A stretch of DNA of 64,000 bases from Bacteroidales bacterium. GTDB taxonomy: Bacteria; Bacteroidota; Bacteroidia; Bacteroidales; UBA7960. Shown here piece after piece: positions 35,100-44,449 of the stretch. Numbering within the stretch: position 1 is the stretch's first letter; the number at the start of each line of letters is the position of its first letter. The position numbers and the translations under genes are program-made. Under the pieces are notes generated by a model that saw only the letters and a program-made list of their open reading frames with translations, ran no database searches and was not told the origin of the DNA. The DNA is taken from the NCBI GenBank assembly GCA_012521995.1, contig JAAYLH010000092.1:1-64000 (forward strand), read 5' to 3'.

Positions 35100-36590
35100 T
35101 TAACCTGTTTCAGAAACTCTTTCGGTACTTGCCGAGCGGTTACCTTCAGGAGGCCTGACAATGAGCTGTTGCCCAATTTTAATAGTGCTGTTGTTTAGGC
35201 CGTTCCATTCCATGAGGTTGGAAACGGATACCCTGTATCGGCTGGCGATGACGCCCAGGGTTTCGCCCCTTTTCACCACGTGGACGTTGGCATTTGAGGG
35301 GGTGCTCACGGGACGCTTAGCGGGAGCTCGCACCACCAGGCGCTGGCCCGGGCGTATCAGCGTACCCCGCATATTGTTGAGGTTTTGAATGGATCTTACG
35401 CTGGTGCCATAACGGCGGGCAATGCTGCCCAGTACTTCTCCTGACCGCACCACGTGAATGGTGGTCTCTTCCATTTGGGCGGCCAGTTCTTCCTGCCTGA
35501 TCTCCTCAGGCCTTTTGTAGTTGTATATGTTTTCTTCATTGGCCAGGAAAAGCGTGGCAATTTCCTTGGGCAGATTCAGCACGTAAGGATTTTCGGGCTG
35601 ATGAGGAATGATGTTTTTGCGGAAGGTGGGGTTGAGATAGTTCAGGTTTTCGAGGGGTATCTCCAGCAAATCGCTCAGGGTTCGCAGGCTTAGTTGGTGT
35701 CTGACATGGATGGTGTCCACCTCCAGGTATGAATATACAGGGGGTACGGCATACAGGTTATGCTCTTCGGCATGTTCCATCACATAGGTTACAGCAATGA
35801 AAGCAGGCACATAGTTTCGGGTTTCACGCGGCAGATATGGGCTGACTTTCCAGAAATTTTTCACCCCGCCTGCGCGTCTGATGGCACGGTTCACATTGCC
35901 GGGACCAGCATTGTAGGCGGCAATGACCAGCGACCAGTCCTCGTAGATCCGGTAGAGGTCGCGGAAATGTTCGCAGGCCGCAATGGTGGCTTTCAGCACA
36001 TCGCTGCGTTCGTCCACATAGTTGTTTACCTGCAGCCCGTACAGGCGCCCCGTATGATACATGAATTGCCAGGGGCCCGTGGCACCTGCCCGTGAACGGG
36101 CGGTGGGGTTTAGGGCCGATTCAATGACCGCAAGGTACTTGAGCTCTAAGGGCAGGTCATAGCGGTCGAGTTGTTCCTCGAAAATCGGAAAATAAAGCTG
36201 CGACAGTCCCAGCATTCGCTCTGTAAGCGTTCGCCTGCGCTGGGCATAAAGGTCAATATAGGCTTTCACCTGGGCATTAAACACAAACTCAAAGGGTGAG
36301 TTGTCGTTCATTATTCGGATGCGTGCCTGGTAAATGGAGTCGGAGAAAGAAGGGACAAAGCCAGGAGGAAAGTTGTGGCGGCGCACAGAGGTGTCGCGTC
36401 TGTTATTTATATTTTGGAAGATCTTGATGGTGGCAAGGCTGTCAAGCATGGCGGTTATGGGGTCATCGGGAGTGATGACAAAAACCGAGGCTGAATCAGG
36501 CTTCTCGCTTTCTTCCTGGCTTGGTTGTGCCTGGAGCCATAAGGGGAATAGCAGTGAGATCAGGGGTAACAGGAATCGTTTTTTGGTCAT
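35100..36590 (-). CDS. MltD-like membrane-bound lytic murein transglycosylase
   Basis: This enzyme cleaves the glycan strands of peptidoglycan with formation of 1,6-anhydro ends. A signal peptide (ending LQAQ near residue 22) is followed by an SLT domain with the catalytic Glu157 (VIESALNP), ATGPWQFM and AAYNAGPGNVNRAI. Two LysM modules at about 385-430 and 440-482 (VVRSGEVLGSIARRYG and VVKRGETLGVIASRYR) bind peptidoglycan. The layout and length (496 residues) match the MltD family. No lipobox is evident at the cleavage site. It lies downstream of tatA. Confidence 0.92.
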   Translation of the reverse strand: MTKKRFLLPLISLLFPLWLQAQPSQEESEKPDSASVFVITPDDPITAMLDSLATIKIFQNINNRRDTSVRRHNFPPGFVPSFSDSIYQARIRIMNDNSPFEFVFNAQVKAYIDLYAQRRRTLTERMLGLSQLYFPIFEEQLDRYDLPLELKYLAVIESALNPTARSRAGATGPWQFMYHTGRLYGLQVNNYVDERSDVLKATIAACEHFRDLYRIYEDWSLVIAAYNAGPGNVNRAIRRAGGVKNFWKVSPYLPRETRNYVPAFIAVTYVMEHAEEHNLYAVPPVYSYLEVDTIHVRHQLSLRTLSDLLEIPLENLNYLNPTFRKNIIPHQPENPYVLNLPKEIATLFLANEENIYNYKRPEEIRQEELAAQMEETTIHVVRSGEVLGSIARRYGTSVRSIQNLNNMRGTLIRPGQRLVVRAPAKRPVSTPSNANVHVVKRGETLGVIASRYRVSVSNLMEWNGLNNSTIKIGQQLIVRPPEGNRSASTERVSETG

Positions 36591-36693
36591 CTATGTAAGT
36601 AAGAATAACGGTTCATAATGAAAGTCTATTCCCGAAAAACATCGGGTGACCTTAAAAGAAACTGTACAACAATAAAAAAAATTGCTCAAAACG

Positions 36694-36773
36694 TAAAAAA
36701 ACCAAGCCCGCGGATTGCTCCGTTTTCAGGTATCTAAATCCCCTGCCAGAGGATTTGGAGTCCTGTTGGGCTT
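36694..36773 (-). terminator. Long structured terminator-like element after tatA
   Basis: On the minus strand AAGCCC (overlapping the tatA stop) pairs with GGGCTT 60 bases later, which is followed by GG and seven T. Inside are CTCC/GGAG and a hairpin AAATCC...GGATTT. The result is a branched structure ending in a T-run. It could be the tatA terminator or a regulatory leader of the transglycosylase gene. Confidence 0.4.
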
Positions 36774-36960
36774 ATTGAGCAGGCTTGTCGTTGTTCTTTT
36801 CGGGATCATCTTTTTGGGCATCCTTGAATTCCTTCATGCCCTTTCCCAGTCCGCGCATCAATTCAGGGATTTTTCGCCCGCCAAAGATTAGCACGATTGC
36901 CAGTACGATCAGCAGGATTTCCTGGGTGCCCAGCATGCCGATCACGAATAAGTTTTCCAT
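36772..36960 (-). CDS. tatA: Sec-independent translocase protein TatA/TatE
   Basis: This is the small pore-forming subunit of the twin-arginine export system. A hydrophobic N-terminal helix (about residues 8-25) is followed by the [21 protein letters not shown] hinge and amphipathic helix, then a charged tail. The 62-residue length is normal. No tatB or tatC is adjacent. It lies 78 bp downstream of the EnvC-like gene on the same strand. Confidence 0.93.
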   Translation of the reverse strand: MENLFVIGMLGTQEILLIVLAIVLIFGGRKIPELMRGLGKGMKEFKDAQKDDPEKNNDKPAQ

Positions 36961-37038
36961 GTGTTTCAGTTTTTGCTTCTTATGGTTACAAATCTATAAA
37001 AAAAGAGCGCACCCCAAGCGGCTATGAAAAATTATCTC

Positions 37039-38295
37039 TTAACGTTGCCTGGCAATCCAATCGGCGGGGTTCAGCTTGTTGTTGCCGCGCCATATCTCGA
37101 GGTGTATCTGGGTTTTGCCTTCACGGGTATCAGTGGCCACCGTTCCAATCTCCTGGCGAATGCTTACCTTGTCGCCGTTTTTTACCGAGACCTGGCTCAG
37201 GTTGGAATACACAGTCAGGTATTCTCCGTGACGTACAATTATTGCATAGTAAGCCCCAGGAATGGTGATGACGCGGCTTACGGTACCATCAAAAATGGCC
37301 CTGGCTTTTGAACCGGGAACGGAGGCAATGTCGATACCGTTGTTAACAATTTTGTTGTTTCGAAGGACGGGGTGTGGATGTTCGCCAAAGGTTCCTGTAA
37401 TCACCCCCCTTTCCACCGGCCAGGGAAGCTTGCCTTTGTTGCCTGCAAAGTTGTTCGACAGCAGTTGCTCTTCAGGAGTCAGGGCATAGGTCCCCGGACT
37501 TACCGTTCGTCCTGCCGCCCGTGCTTCTTCCTGCGAGCGCCGGCGTTCCTCGGCGATAATGCGCTCAATGCTGCGTTGCAACTCTTGGCGGGCACGCTCC
37601 TGCTCACGCAGGCGCTGCATAAGCTCGCTTTCTTTCTGGCGCAGCTGGGTGATGGTTTGGTTCTGTTCCGTTTTTTCCTGGTTCAGATCCTGCATGGTAT
37701 TCTGCTGCTCTTCACGCAAACGCTCCTGTTCAAGTTTTTGTTCTTCCAGGCGTGTAATCTCTTCTTGCAGGCTTTGCTGGGTCTTTACGATCTTTTCGGC
37801 TTGTAGCTGGCGGTGCCTGGCATATTCCTGAAGGTAACGCAGCCGCAAATAGGCTTGGTTGAAGCTCCTCGATGAAAAAAGGAATGCTACGCGCTGATAG
37901 TTGCTGCGGGTAAGGTAGGCATAACGGACCATATTGGCATACGATTCGCGCAGTTCTTCCAGGTCATGGGTAAGGGTTTCAATTACATTGTTCTGCTCAT
38001 CAATGCGGCGGCTGATTTGGCTGATCTCGTTGTTGATTGCCCGCATAAGGCTTTCGCGACGGGTAATCTGTGTGTTGAGCATCACCAGCTGGTTCATGCT
38101 TACCTCGGCGGTTTTCTTGGTTTCCTGCAACATTTCGTTGATCAGGCGAATCTCACGTTCAATGTTTTGTTTGTCACGCTCCAGAGCTTCACGGTTCTGG
38201 CCCTTGATGCCAAAGGGAGTTATCAGCAAGATCAGCGCAAGGCCTAAACCTGTCTGTTTCAGGATGGGGCATATATGTTTCAAGCGGAACGCCAT
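37039..38295 (-). CDS. EnvC-like murein hydrolase activator (degenerate LytM)
   Basis: After a signal peptide (about residues 1-32) a long charged coiled coil (about 33-260) is followed by an M23/LytM domain (about 290-418). The LytM active site is degenerate: the usual HxGxD is NNGID and the usual YxHL is YSNL, although IHLEIW is kept. Missing zinc ligands are the hallmark of EnvC/NlpD-type activators, which switch on amidases at division instead of cutting peptidoglycan. It starts 8 bp after the DUF4292 lipoprotein gene, in a tight operon. Confidence 0.85.
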   Translation of the reverse strand: MAFRLKHICPILKQTGLGLALILLITPFGIKGQNREALERDKQNIEREIRLINEMLQETKKTAEVSMNQLVMLNTQITRRESLMRAINNEISQISRRIDEQNNVIETLTHDLEELRESYANMVRYAYLTRSNYQRVAFLFSSRSFNQAYLRLRYLQEYARHRQLQAEKIVKTQQSLQEEITRLEEQKLEQERLREEQQNTMQDLNQEKTEQNQTITQLRQKESELMQRLREQERARQELQRSIERIIAEERRRSQEEARAAGRTVSPGTYALTPEEQLLSNNFAGNKGKLPWPVERGVITGTFGEHPHPVLRNNKIVNNGIDIASVPGSKARAIFDGTVSRVITIPGAYYAIIVRHGEYLTVYSNLSQVSVKNGDKVSIRQEIGTVATDTREGKTQIHLEIWRGNNKLNPADWIARQR

Positions 38296-38303
38296 AAGCT
38301 GTT

Positions 38304-39113
38304 TTATAGATCCATGGGTGTATAGCGCGAAGGAATGGAAAACGAGAAATCCTGGGGTTGATTCAGGTTGCTGCGATTCAGGCGTATGGACAACTCAGCG
38401 CGACTGTCGGGCTCAGTAAACTTCAGAGCCAAATCGCTGGGCAGCCATTGCCCGGACAGGTTTTCATAGCTGTTATAATCCGCTTCTATTCTTCTTTGGC
38501 CTGTCTGATCCTGCACAATGGCCTTTCGAATCCTGTAGTTCGAAGGGTCCATCCAGATGCTGTGCTCCAATGGAGTCCCCCGGGAATTATCTTTTGGCCT
38601 GCGCCCCGAAGAGCGCAGCAGCACCATGCTTCGATCATCTGACACCTTGAAGTTATCTGTGGTAAAATGTTCAAAATCATTACCGGTCAGAATGGATTGG
38701 AGCATATAGAAGTCGAGCTCAGCGCCCAGCAGGTCGTTAATAAATTCGATATCGCCAACAAAAAACCTGGATTGCAGGCGGTTGATAAATTTAACAGTAT
38801 CAGGGGTTATCAGGACCCTTGCAACTTCAATACCCAGGAAAGGCGCAACGGAAAGGAAAATAGCCTTGTCTTTTTCCATCCTGAGGCTTCCTGAAACGGG
38901 GTAATTCTTGCCTTCCCAGAGGGCATCCCCTGAAAAACGTGCTGAATAGAATTGAAAATCTGCCTGGTTGGCATGCAAGGTGCGCAGGGCCCGTTCGGGC
39001 GAACGCAACAGCTCATCAGACACGAGGATGATGTCACGGCGCGACTTACAAGCCTGTATACTGCCAAGCAACAGGATCAGGATCAGTAATTTTGGAATCA
39101 GTGTTCTATTCAT
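38304..39113 (-). CDS. DUF4292-type lipoprotein
   Basis: The 269-residue lipoprotein has a signal peptide ending in a lipobox (SIQAC, residues 18-22) and a C-terminal part resembling the DUF4292 family, whose fold is thought to be LolA/LolB-like. The open frame extends to 39254; I chose the ATG at 39113 because it gives a proper signal peptide and overlaps the upstream TPR gene by only 8 bp. Its position between the TPR lipoprotein and the EnvC-like gene is a common arrangement in this phylum. Function is unknown; a role in the outer membrane is inferred. Confidence 0.8.
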   Translation of the reverse strand: MNRTLIPKLLILILLLGSIQACKSRRDIILVSDELLRSPERALRTLHANQADFQFYSARFSGDALWEGKNYPVSGSLRMEKDKAIFLSVAPFLGIEVARVLITPDTVKFINRLQSRFFVGDIEFINDLLGAELDFYMLQSILTGNDFEHFTTDNFKVSDDRSMVLLRSSGRRPKDNSRGTPLEHSIWMDPSNYRIRKAIVQDQTGQRRIEADYNSYENLSGQWLPSDLALKFTEPDSRAELSIRLNRSNLNQPQDFSFSIPSRYTPMDL

Positions 39114-40860
39114 AGAGTTTTCTGTCTTTGATTTTCGTTGGGAGCAGCTCAGAAGCGTCGCCCGCCTCCTCTGCCTGCTGCCAGTACTCAACCGCCTGGT
39201 CGGTTTGTCCAAGCTTGAAGAGCACATCCCCATAATGTTCAAGGACCGTGCCACTCGCTTCTTCTGCGCTTTGTACTGCCATGCCTATCCAGTCAGCGGC
39301 TTCCTGGTAACGCCCCAATTGATACAATACCCAGCCCAGGGTATCCTGGTAGGCGGAAGTGCCGGGCTGAAGGCGGTTGGCTTCTGAAGCCATTACCTCT
39401 GCTTCATCAAGACGAAGCTTGCGCTCGCTGAGGTGGTAAGCATAATTGTTCAACACCGTGGCATTATCCGGCTCTAGCACCAAGGCTTTCTCATAGCTTT
39501 TATCGCTTCGGCTGTAGTCGCCAAGATAATGATACGTGTCGCCCAGCATAGAATAAAACTGTATGCTCAGGTCCTTGTCGTTTTGTACAAGGCCGGCCCC
39601 AAATTCGAGTGAAGAAGCCGCATCCATGTAATTCTTCAGTTGCATGTTGGCCAGGCCGTTAAACAGGAAGGGGAGGGGTTGCTCAAAAAAGTATTCCAGG
39701 GTTTGGTTTGAATGCTCCAGCAAGGCCTCGTAGTCGCCCAGCTGGTTGTCAAGCACCATGACCTGCTGCCAGACATTGAGGTTAGAGGGGTCGCGCCGGG
39801 CGCCCTTCAGAAACTGATCACGGGCTTCTTCCAGACGTTCCTCGCGGGCCAGGAAATCACCGTATATCAAGTAAGGCTCCGCCTCTTCGGGATGCAGTCC
39901 AATGAGAATCTCGCAGAGTTCAAGGGCCTGATCGAGGTAATCGGGGTTTTTTTCCGAGAGGTTGTAAAAAGTATACATGATCCGACCCTTGTTGTCGGTA
40001 TCGAGGCGGGGGCTGCGGAAGGCCTTCTTCAGTGACTCGAACGCCATTTGTGTCTCCCCTTGTTCCTGGTAATAGTCGGCCATCATCAGGTGGCCCATTG
40101 GGTTCTCGGGGTCTGTAACAAGCATTTGCTCAAACAAGGCGCGGGCCTCATCCATCCTGCCCGTTTGCATGTACAGGTCGCTGAGCATCTCCGTGAACAT
40201 GGGCTCATCGGGAAACAGCTCCACCAGGCGTTCTCCTTCAGCAACTGCTTCTTCCAGGCGCCCCATATCGACCAATAATTTCTGCTTCTGTAGCGATACC
40301 TCTTCCGAATAACCCGTGATTGCTTCCACACGGTCGTAAACCCCGATAGCATCTTCATAGCGGCCCGCATACAAATAGGTATTGGCCAGGCTCATCAGGT
40401 AATCCACCCGTTCAGGATATTCCTTGGTGAGTTTTTGATAAATGACAAGCGATTCATCCACCTGGTTCGAAAGGGTATATATGTCGGCCAGTACAGTGAG
40501 GTAATAGGTGTTGTCGGGGTCGATCTCTGCGGCTTTTTTGGCAAACGTCAGGCCGTCTTCAAATTCACCTTGCATAGCATGGGCCTTAGCCAGTTCAAAA
40601 TAAGCGGCATCATTCTGTGGGTCTTTTTTGATGGCATCCAGATACAGCACGATGGCCTGTGGCCAGTTGCCCAGGATTTTCTGTCGTGTAGCTTCAATCA
40701 GGATGGCCGAACTTTCCAGTTTGTCTGTATCAGTAAACATCTGACGCTCGAGGAATTGTCCTGAAGAGGCTGTTGGCACCTCTGCCGTTTTACACGAAGA
40801 AAGCCCCCCTACAGCAAGGATGAGCACAAGGATTATGTGAAGATAGCGTAAGGATTTCAT
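39106..40860 (-). CDS. TPR-repeat lipoprotein
   Basis: The 584-residue protein has a signal peptide with lipobox LSSC (Cys at about residue 23) and then tandem tetratricopeptide repeats from about 50 to 570. Examples are AAYFELAKAHAMQGEFEDGLTFAKKAAEIDPDN and the last repeats near TVLNNYAYHLSERKLRLDEAE. TPR arrays bind protein partners, so this is probably an outer-membrane-anchored scaffold. Its end overlaps the DUF4292 gene by 8 bp, indicating one transcript. Confidence 0.85.
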   Translation of the reverse strand: MKSLRYLHIILVLILAVGGLSSCKTAEVPTASSGQFLERQMFTDTDKLESSAILIEATRQKILGNWPQAIVLYLDAIKKDPQNDAAYFELAKAHAMQGEFEDGLTFAKKAAEIDPDNTYYLTVLADIYTLSNQVDESLVIYQKLTKEYPERVDYLMSLANTYLYAGRYEDAIGVYDRVEAITGYSEEVSLQKQKLLVDMGRLEEAVAEGERLVELFPDEPMFTEMLSDLYMQTGRMDEARALFEQMLVTDPENPMGHLMMADYYQEQGETQMAFESLKKAFRSPRLDTDNKGRIMYTFYNLSEKNPDYLDQALELCEILIGLHPEEAEPYLIYGDFLAREERLEEARDQFLKGARRDPSNLNVWQQVMVLDNQLGDYEALLEHSNQTLEYFFEQPLPFLFNGLANMQLKNYMDAASSLEFGAGLVQNDKDLSIQFYSMLGDTYHYLGDYSRSDKSYEKALVLEPDNATVLNNYAYHLSERKLRLDEAEVMASEANRLQPGTSAYQDTLGWVLYQLGRYQEAADWIGMAVQSAEEASGTVLEHYGDVLFKLGQTDQAVEYWQQAEEAGDASELLPTKIKDRKLYE

Positions 40861-40960
40861 TCAGATTGGATTTGTGAGTTAAGGCCTGTTTCATAGTGTG
40901 GGCCTTCATATTGTTGATTAAAAACGCCGAATCACCCTGTTGATTGCAGTCGCAGGCCCT

Positions 40961-41395
40961 TTATTTAGTGCCCGTATGGCCGAATCCCCCGCTTCCCCTG
41001 GAAGTCTCACTGAGTTCAGTGGCCTCGGTCAGTTCGGCCCGCTCGTGGCGTGCAATGATCATCTGGGCAATGCGGTCACCCGAATGGATCACATAGTCTT
41101 CCTGTGAAAGGTTGACCATAATGACCTTGATTTCGCCCCTGTAATCGGCGTCAATGGTGCCGGGGGTGTTTAGCACCGTGATCCCGTGTTTGGCTGCCAG
41201 TCCGCTGCGTGGGCGCACCTGGGCTTCGTGGCCCGCAGGCAGTTCAATAAAAAGGCCTGTGGGGATCATGGCGCGCGTAAGGGGTTTTAGCAGCACGGCT
41301 TCCTTCAGCCAGGCGCGCAAATCCATACCCGCCGATAAGGCTGTCTCATAGGCAGGGAGGGGATTGTCGGAGGTGTTGACGATTCGTACTACCAT
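40961..41395 (-). CDS. dut: dUTP diphosphatase
   Basis: Dut hydrolyses dUTP to dUMP and pyrophosphate, supplying dTMP synthesis and keeping uracil out of DNA. All five trimeric dUTPase motifs are visible: [43 protein letters not shown] and the C-terminal [10 protein letters not shown]. The open frame reaches 41449; I chose the ATG at 41395 (MVVRIV), giving 144 residues. A -7 element lies 42 bases upstream. The TPR lipoprotein gene follows after 100 bp. Confidence 0.95.
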   Translation of the reverse strand: MVVRIVNTSDNPLPAYETALSAGMDLRAWLKEAVLLKPLTRAMIPTGLFIELPAGHEAQVRPRSGLAAKHGITVLNTPGTIDADYRGEIKVIMVNLSQEDYVIHSGDRIAQMIIARHERAELTEATELSETSRGSGGFGHTGTK

Positions 41396-41436
41396 TTTTA
41401 TTCGAAATAACAGGCTGTAAATTCGTATCTTCGCTG

Positions 41437-41444
41437 CAAAATTA
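41437..41444 (-). promoter_or_regulatory. Promoter -7 element of dut
   Basis: On the minus strand this reads TAATTTTG, matching TAnnTTTG, 42 bases before the dut start. It lies inside the longer open frame and supports the shorter start. Confidence 0.5.
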
Positions 41445-41580
41445 ATCAAAAGCTTGGTTTTACTTTCTTAATGAACCATAAATGTGCCACGGACCTGTCT
41501 TATGGCCAGATATGCCTTGTCTTATTAAACTTTTTTCCCTGTTTTTTCGTTAAACATTTGTCATTCAATGCTTCTAAAAA

Positions 41581-43938
41581 ATGAATAAAAAGTATTCCCT
41601 TGCAATCCTGCATTTGGTGCTGGTATTTCTTTTGCCCCTTAAGCTGTGGGCCGCATATCAGGAAAACATCCCCCAGCGTGTGGTTCAACCCGATGGCTCT
41701 GTGCTTGAACTGCTGGCCAGCGGCGATGAGTTCTTCAACTACCTCCACGACGAACAAGGCTACACCATCATTGCAGGCGATGACGGGTTTTTTTACTATG
41801 CCGTTAAGGTCAACAACCATATTGTAGCCTCCGATTACCGTGTCGGGCAGCACGATCCCGCCAGCCTGGGCTTGTCAAAAAAAGTGGCCATTAGTCAGGA
41901 TGCTTACCGCAAAAAAGTAGCGGAGTATTACAGCCAGGTGGACCCTGCCTCTAAAGCCCCGCATACCGGCAACATGATTAACCTGGTTATCTACATCCGT
42001 TTTGCTGATGATGAAGAATTTACGGATCCACGCAGCATTTTTGACAACAACTTCAATAAGGCCACCGGGCCTTCTCTCAAGCATTATTTCCAGGAGGTTT
42101 CCTATGGTCAGCTCGAGATTGAGAGCCACCACTTTCCGGTGTCGGATATGACCGTTAACTTGTCCTATCAGGCCGCCCAGCCCCGCGGGTATTACCAGCC
42201 AAAAACCGTCACCAACATCAGCGGGTATGACCCCGACATCCCGACCAGCAATGGGGCGAACCCCCTTGGACGCACTTACCGCGAGCATGCACTGCTGTCA
42301 GCGGCCATCCTGGCCCTGACCGATCAGATCCCTTCAGACCTCAACCTCGATGGCGATGGCGACGGTCGCGTGGATAATGTCTCCTTTATCATCAAGGGAT
42401 ACCAGGATGGATGGAACGACTTGCTGTGGGCGCATCGCTGGTCCCTGTGGTCGCAGGTGGTCAACATCCGCGGTAAGCGGGTTTACGATTATACCTTTCA
42501 GCCCCAAACACAGAGCAACATCAGCACCCTTTGCCATGAGATGTTTCACGCCTTGGGGGCCCCCGATTTGTATCACTACAGCGACAATGGTTTTACCCCC
42601 GTCGGACCCTGGGACCTGATGCACTCGGGCTTTGTGCATATGAGCGCCTATATGAAATGGAAATATGCAGGACAGCAATGGGTCACCAATATCCCGACCA
42701 TTTCCAACCCCGGAACTTATACCCTCGACCCTTTACTGGTCCAGGGGAATAACGCCTATCGCATCAATACAATCAACTCCAATACGGAGTTCTTTGTCGT
42801 GGAGTACCGCAAACGCAGCGGGCATTACGAAAGCAACCTCCCGGGTGAGGGGTTGCTCATTTACCGGGTCGACTCCCAGGCAGGAGATGGCAATGCCAGC
42901 GGCCCCCCCGATGAGCTTTACCTTTTCCGCCTCAATGGTAGCATCACCTCCGACGGCAATATCTTCCAGGCTCACTTCAGCCAGCAGACCGGACGTACCG
43001 AATTTTCTGACGACACCAACCCCGCAGCTTTCCTTTCGGGCAACCTGCCTGCAGGCATCCTGATCTCCAATGTTTCGGCAGCAGGCGAAACCATTTCCTT
43101 CGATCTGGCCCCTGCCTTCGACGAAGTCATGCCGCCCGACAACCTGGTAGCCATGGTCAACGAAGACAATGTGGTGGAGCTCCACTGGGACCTTCCCACC
43201 TCCTCCGGTAACGAAAACGACCCCGTCATCCTGGGTGTGGAAGTATTCCGCGATGGCCTGTTGTTCGATACCGTTGAGGATCCCGAAGCCACAACTTATC
43301 TCGATGATACGGCGCCTGCCGGTACAGTGACTTATTATGTGAGGGCAATCTACGAGGGCAACCTGGTATCGGCACCTACCACCGTGGTTAGCGTTAATGT
43401 GCCCTCCTATTTGATAGTCGATGGTGAAACCACCTACGAGGTAGCCAATAATGCTGGCAACCAGAAGGTGCCCATCCGCTCCAACCTAAGCCAGTGGACC
43501 GTCAATGCAGCACAAAGCTGGGTTGATCCCTACCCGGGGGTGGGTTCCTTCAACCGCAACATCTACCTGTATTACGATGCCAATCCTTCTGGAAGCCCGC
43601 GACAAACCAACATCTCAATCAGTGGCGGCGGTCATGCTCAAACCATTACCCTTCGCCAGGGCTATTCCGTTGGGCTCAGCGACCAGGAAACCCCTGGCTT
43701 CAGCATTTATCCCAACCCAAGCCACGAAGGCTATCTGATGCTTCAGCTGGGCCAGGCCACTCGAAATGCCAGTCTGAGGCTGTTTGACCTGACTGGCAGG
43801 CTTTTGCTCAGCAAGAACCTGGATGCTCAGCCAGGACAAAACCACCGCATCAGTACCCAGGGCTACCCTGCCGGAGTCTACCTCCTTGAGCTTAGCAGCC
43901 ACGAAGGGGTTTACCGCGAAAAGGTTATTCTGAGATAA
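41581..43938 (+). CDS. Secreted M6-type metallopeptidase with BACON and T9SS domains
   Basis: This 785-residue exported protease has a signal peptide at about residues 1-25. The zinc motif is H319-E320-MF-H323 (HEMFHALGAPD), typical of M6 (immune inhibitor A-like) peptidases. A calcium-type DLNLDGDGDGRVDN loop precedes it near residue 257. A fibronectin-like module (about 520-605) is followed by a BACON-like domain (about 615-700; SNLSQWTVNAAQSW). The last 75 residues (FSIYPNPSHEG... VILR) form a type A T9SS sorting domain. It is probably secreted to or beyond the cell surface. Confidence 0.88.
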   Translation: MNKKYSLAILHLVLVFLLPLKLWAAYQENIPQRVVQPDGSVLELLASGDEFFNYLHDEQGYTIIAGDDGFFYYAVKVNNHIVASDYRVGQHDPASLGLSKKVAISQDAYRKKVAEYYSQVDPASKAPHTGNMINLVIYIRFADDEEFTDPRSIFDNNFNKATGPSLKHYFQEVSYGQLEIESHHFPVSDMTVNLSYQAAQPRGYYQPKTVTNISGYDPDIPTSNGANPLGRTYREHALLSAAILALTDQIPSDLNLDGDGDGRVDNVSFIIKGYQDGWNDLLWAHRWSLWSQVVNIRGKRVYDYTFQPQTQSNISTLCHEMFHALGAPDLYHYSDNGFTPVGPWDLMHSGFVHMSAYMKWKYAGQQWVTNIPTISNPGTYTLDPLLVQGNNAYRINTINSNTEFFVVEYRKRSGHYESNLPGEGLLIYRVDSQAGDGNASGPPDELYLFRLNGSITSDGNIFQAHFSQQTGRTEFSDDTNPAAFLSGNLPAGILISNVSAAGETISFDLAPAFDEVMPPDNLVAMVNEDNVVELHWDLPTSSGNENDPVILGVEVFRDGLLFDTVEDPEATTYLDDTAPAGTVTYYVRAIYEGNLVSAPTTVVSVNVPSYLIVDGETTYEVANNAGNQKVPIRSNLSQWTVNAAQSWVDPYPGVGSFNRNIYLYYDANPSGSPRQTNISISGGGHAQTITLRQGYSVGLSDQETPGFSIYPNPSHEGYLMLQLGQATRNASLRLFDLTGRLLLSKNLDAQPGQNHRISTQGYPAGVYLLELSSHEGVYREKVILR

Positions 43939-44047
43939 TCAGGCAACCATCAGGATGACAGTAAAAAACTTTGCCCAGACCCGCGTGTAGCGGAAAATTA
44001 ATAGTGTGTTTCCTGAAATCGTCTGGCCTTTTTTCGTTAAAAAGTAT

Positions 44048-44055
44048 TATATTTG
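44048..44055 (+). promoter_or_regulatory. Promoter -7 element upstream of the DUF2934 gene
   Basis: TATATTTG matches TAnnTTTG. The leader before the ATG at 44219 would be about 155 bases, which is long and GC-rich around 44100-44160. No -33 element is clear. Confidence 0.35.
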
Positions 44056-44218
44056 AGATTGAGTCTGATTCCGATTCAGGATTCAGACCCATTCATTGCG
44101 GCCCCTGCCGGCAGTTTTTTGTCGGTGACGGATGGCTCGGGCCCGGGGCCGTGAAGGTTCAGGAACAGACCACTGAAACCATTTAGCCCGCCGTTTTAAC
44201 CCTTTAAAAAACACATCA

Positions 44219-44449
44219 ATGAAAACTACAGAATCAAAAAAGACAACCACCAAAGCAACAAAAGCTACCTCAGAAAGACCTGCTGCAAAACCCAAAAGAG
44301 TTACAGCCGGTAAGCCTGAACCTGATGAGGAAGCCGTAAGGAGAAAAGCGCACGAAATTTACAACGAGCGCATCAGCCGCGGAGAGAGCGGCACCCCGGA
44401 AGAAGACTGGTACAAGGCCCAGAAGACCTTGAAGAAGTCGAAGAAGTAA
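44219..44449 (+). CDS. Small DUF2934-like protein
   Basis: The 76-residue protein has a Lys/Thr/Ala-rich N-terminal half (TTKATKATS, AKPKRV) resembling histone-like tails. The C-terminal motif (RRKAHEIYNERISRG... PEEDWYKAQK) matches the DUF2934 pattern. Members are small stress- or nucleic-acid-associated proteins of unknown function; the basic tail suggests DNA or RNA contact, which is inference. A terminator follows. Confidence 0.7.
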   Translation: MKTTESKKTTTKATKATSERPAAKPKRVTAGKPEPDEEAVRRKAHEIYNERISRGESGTPEEDWYKAQKTLKKSKK

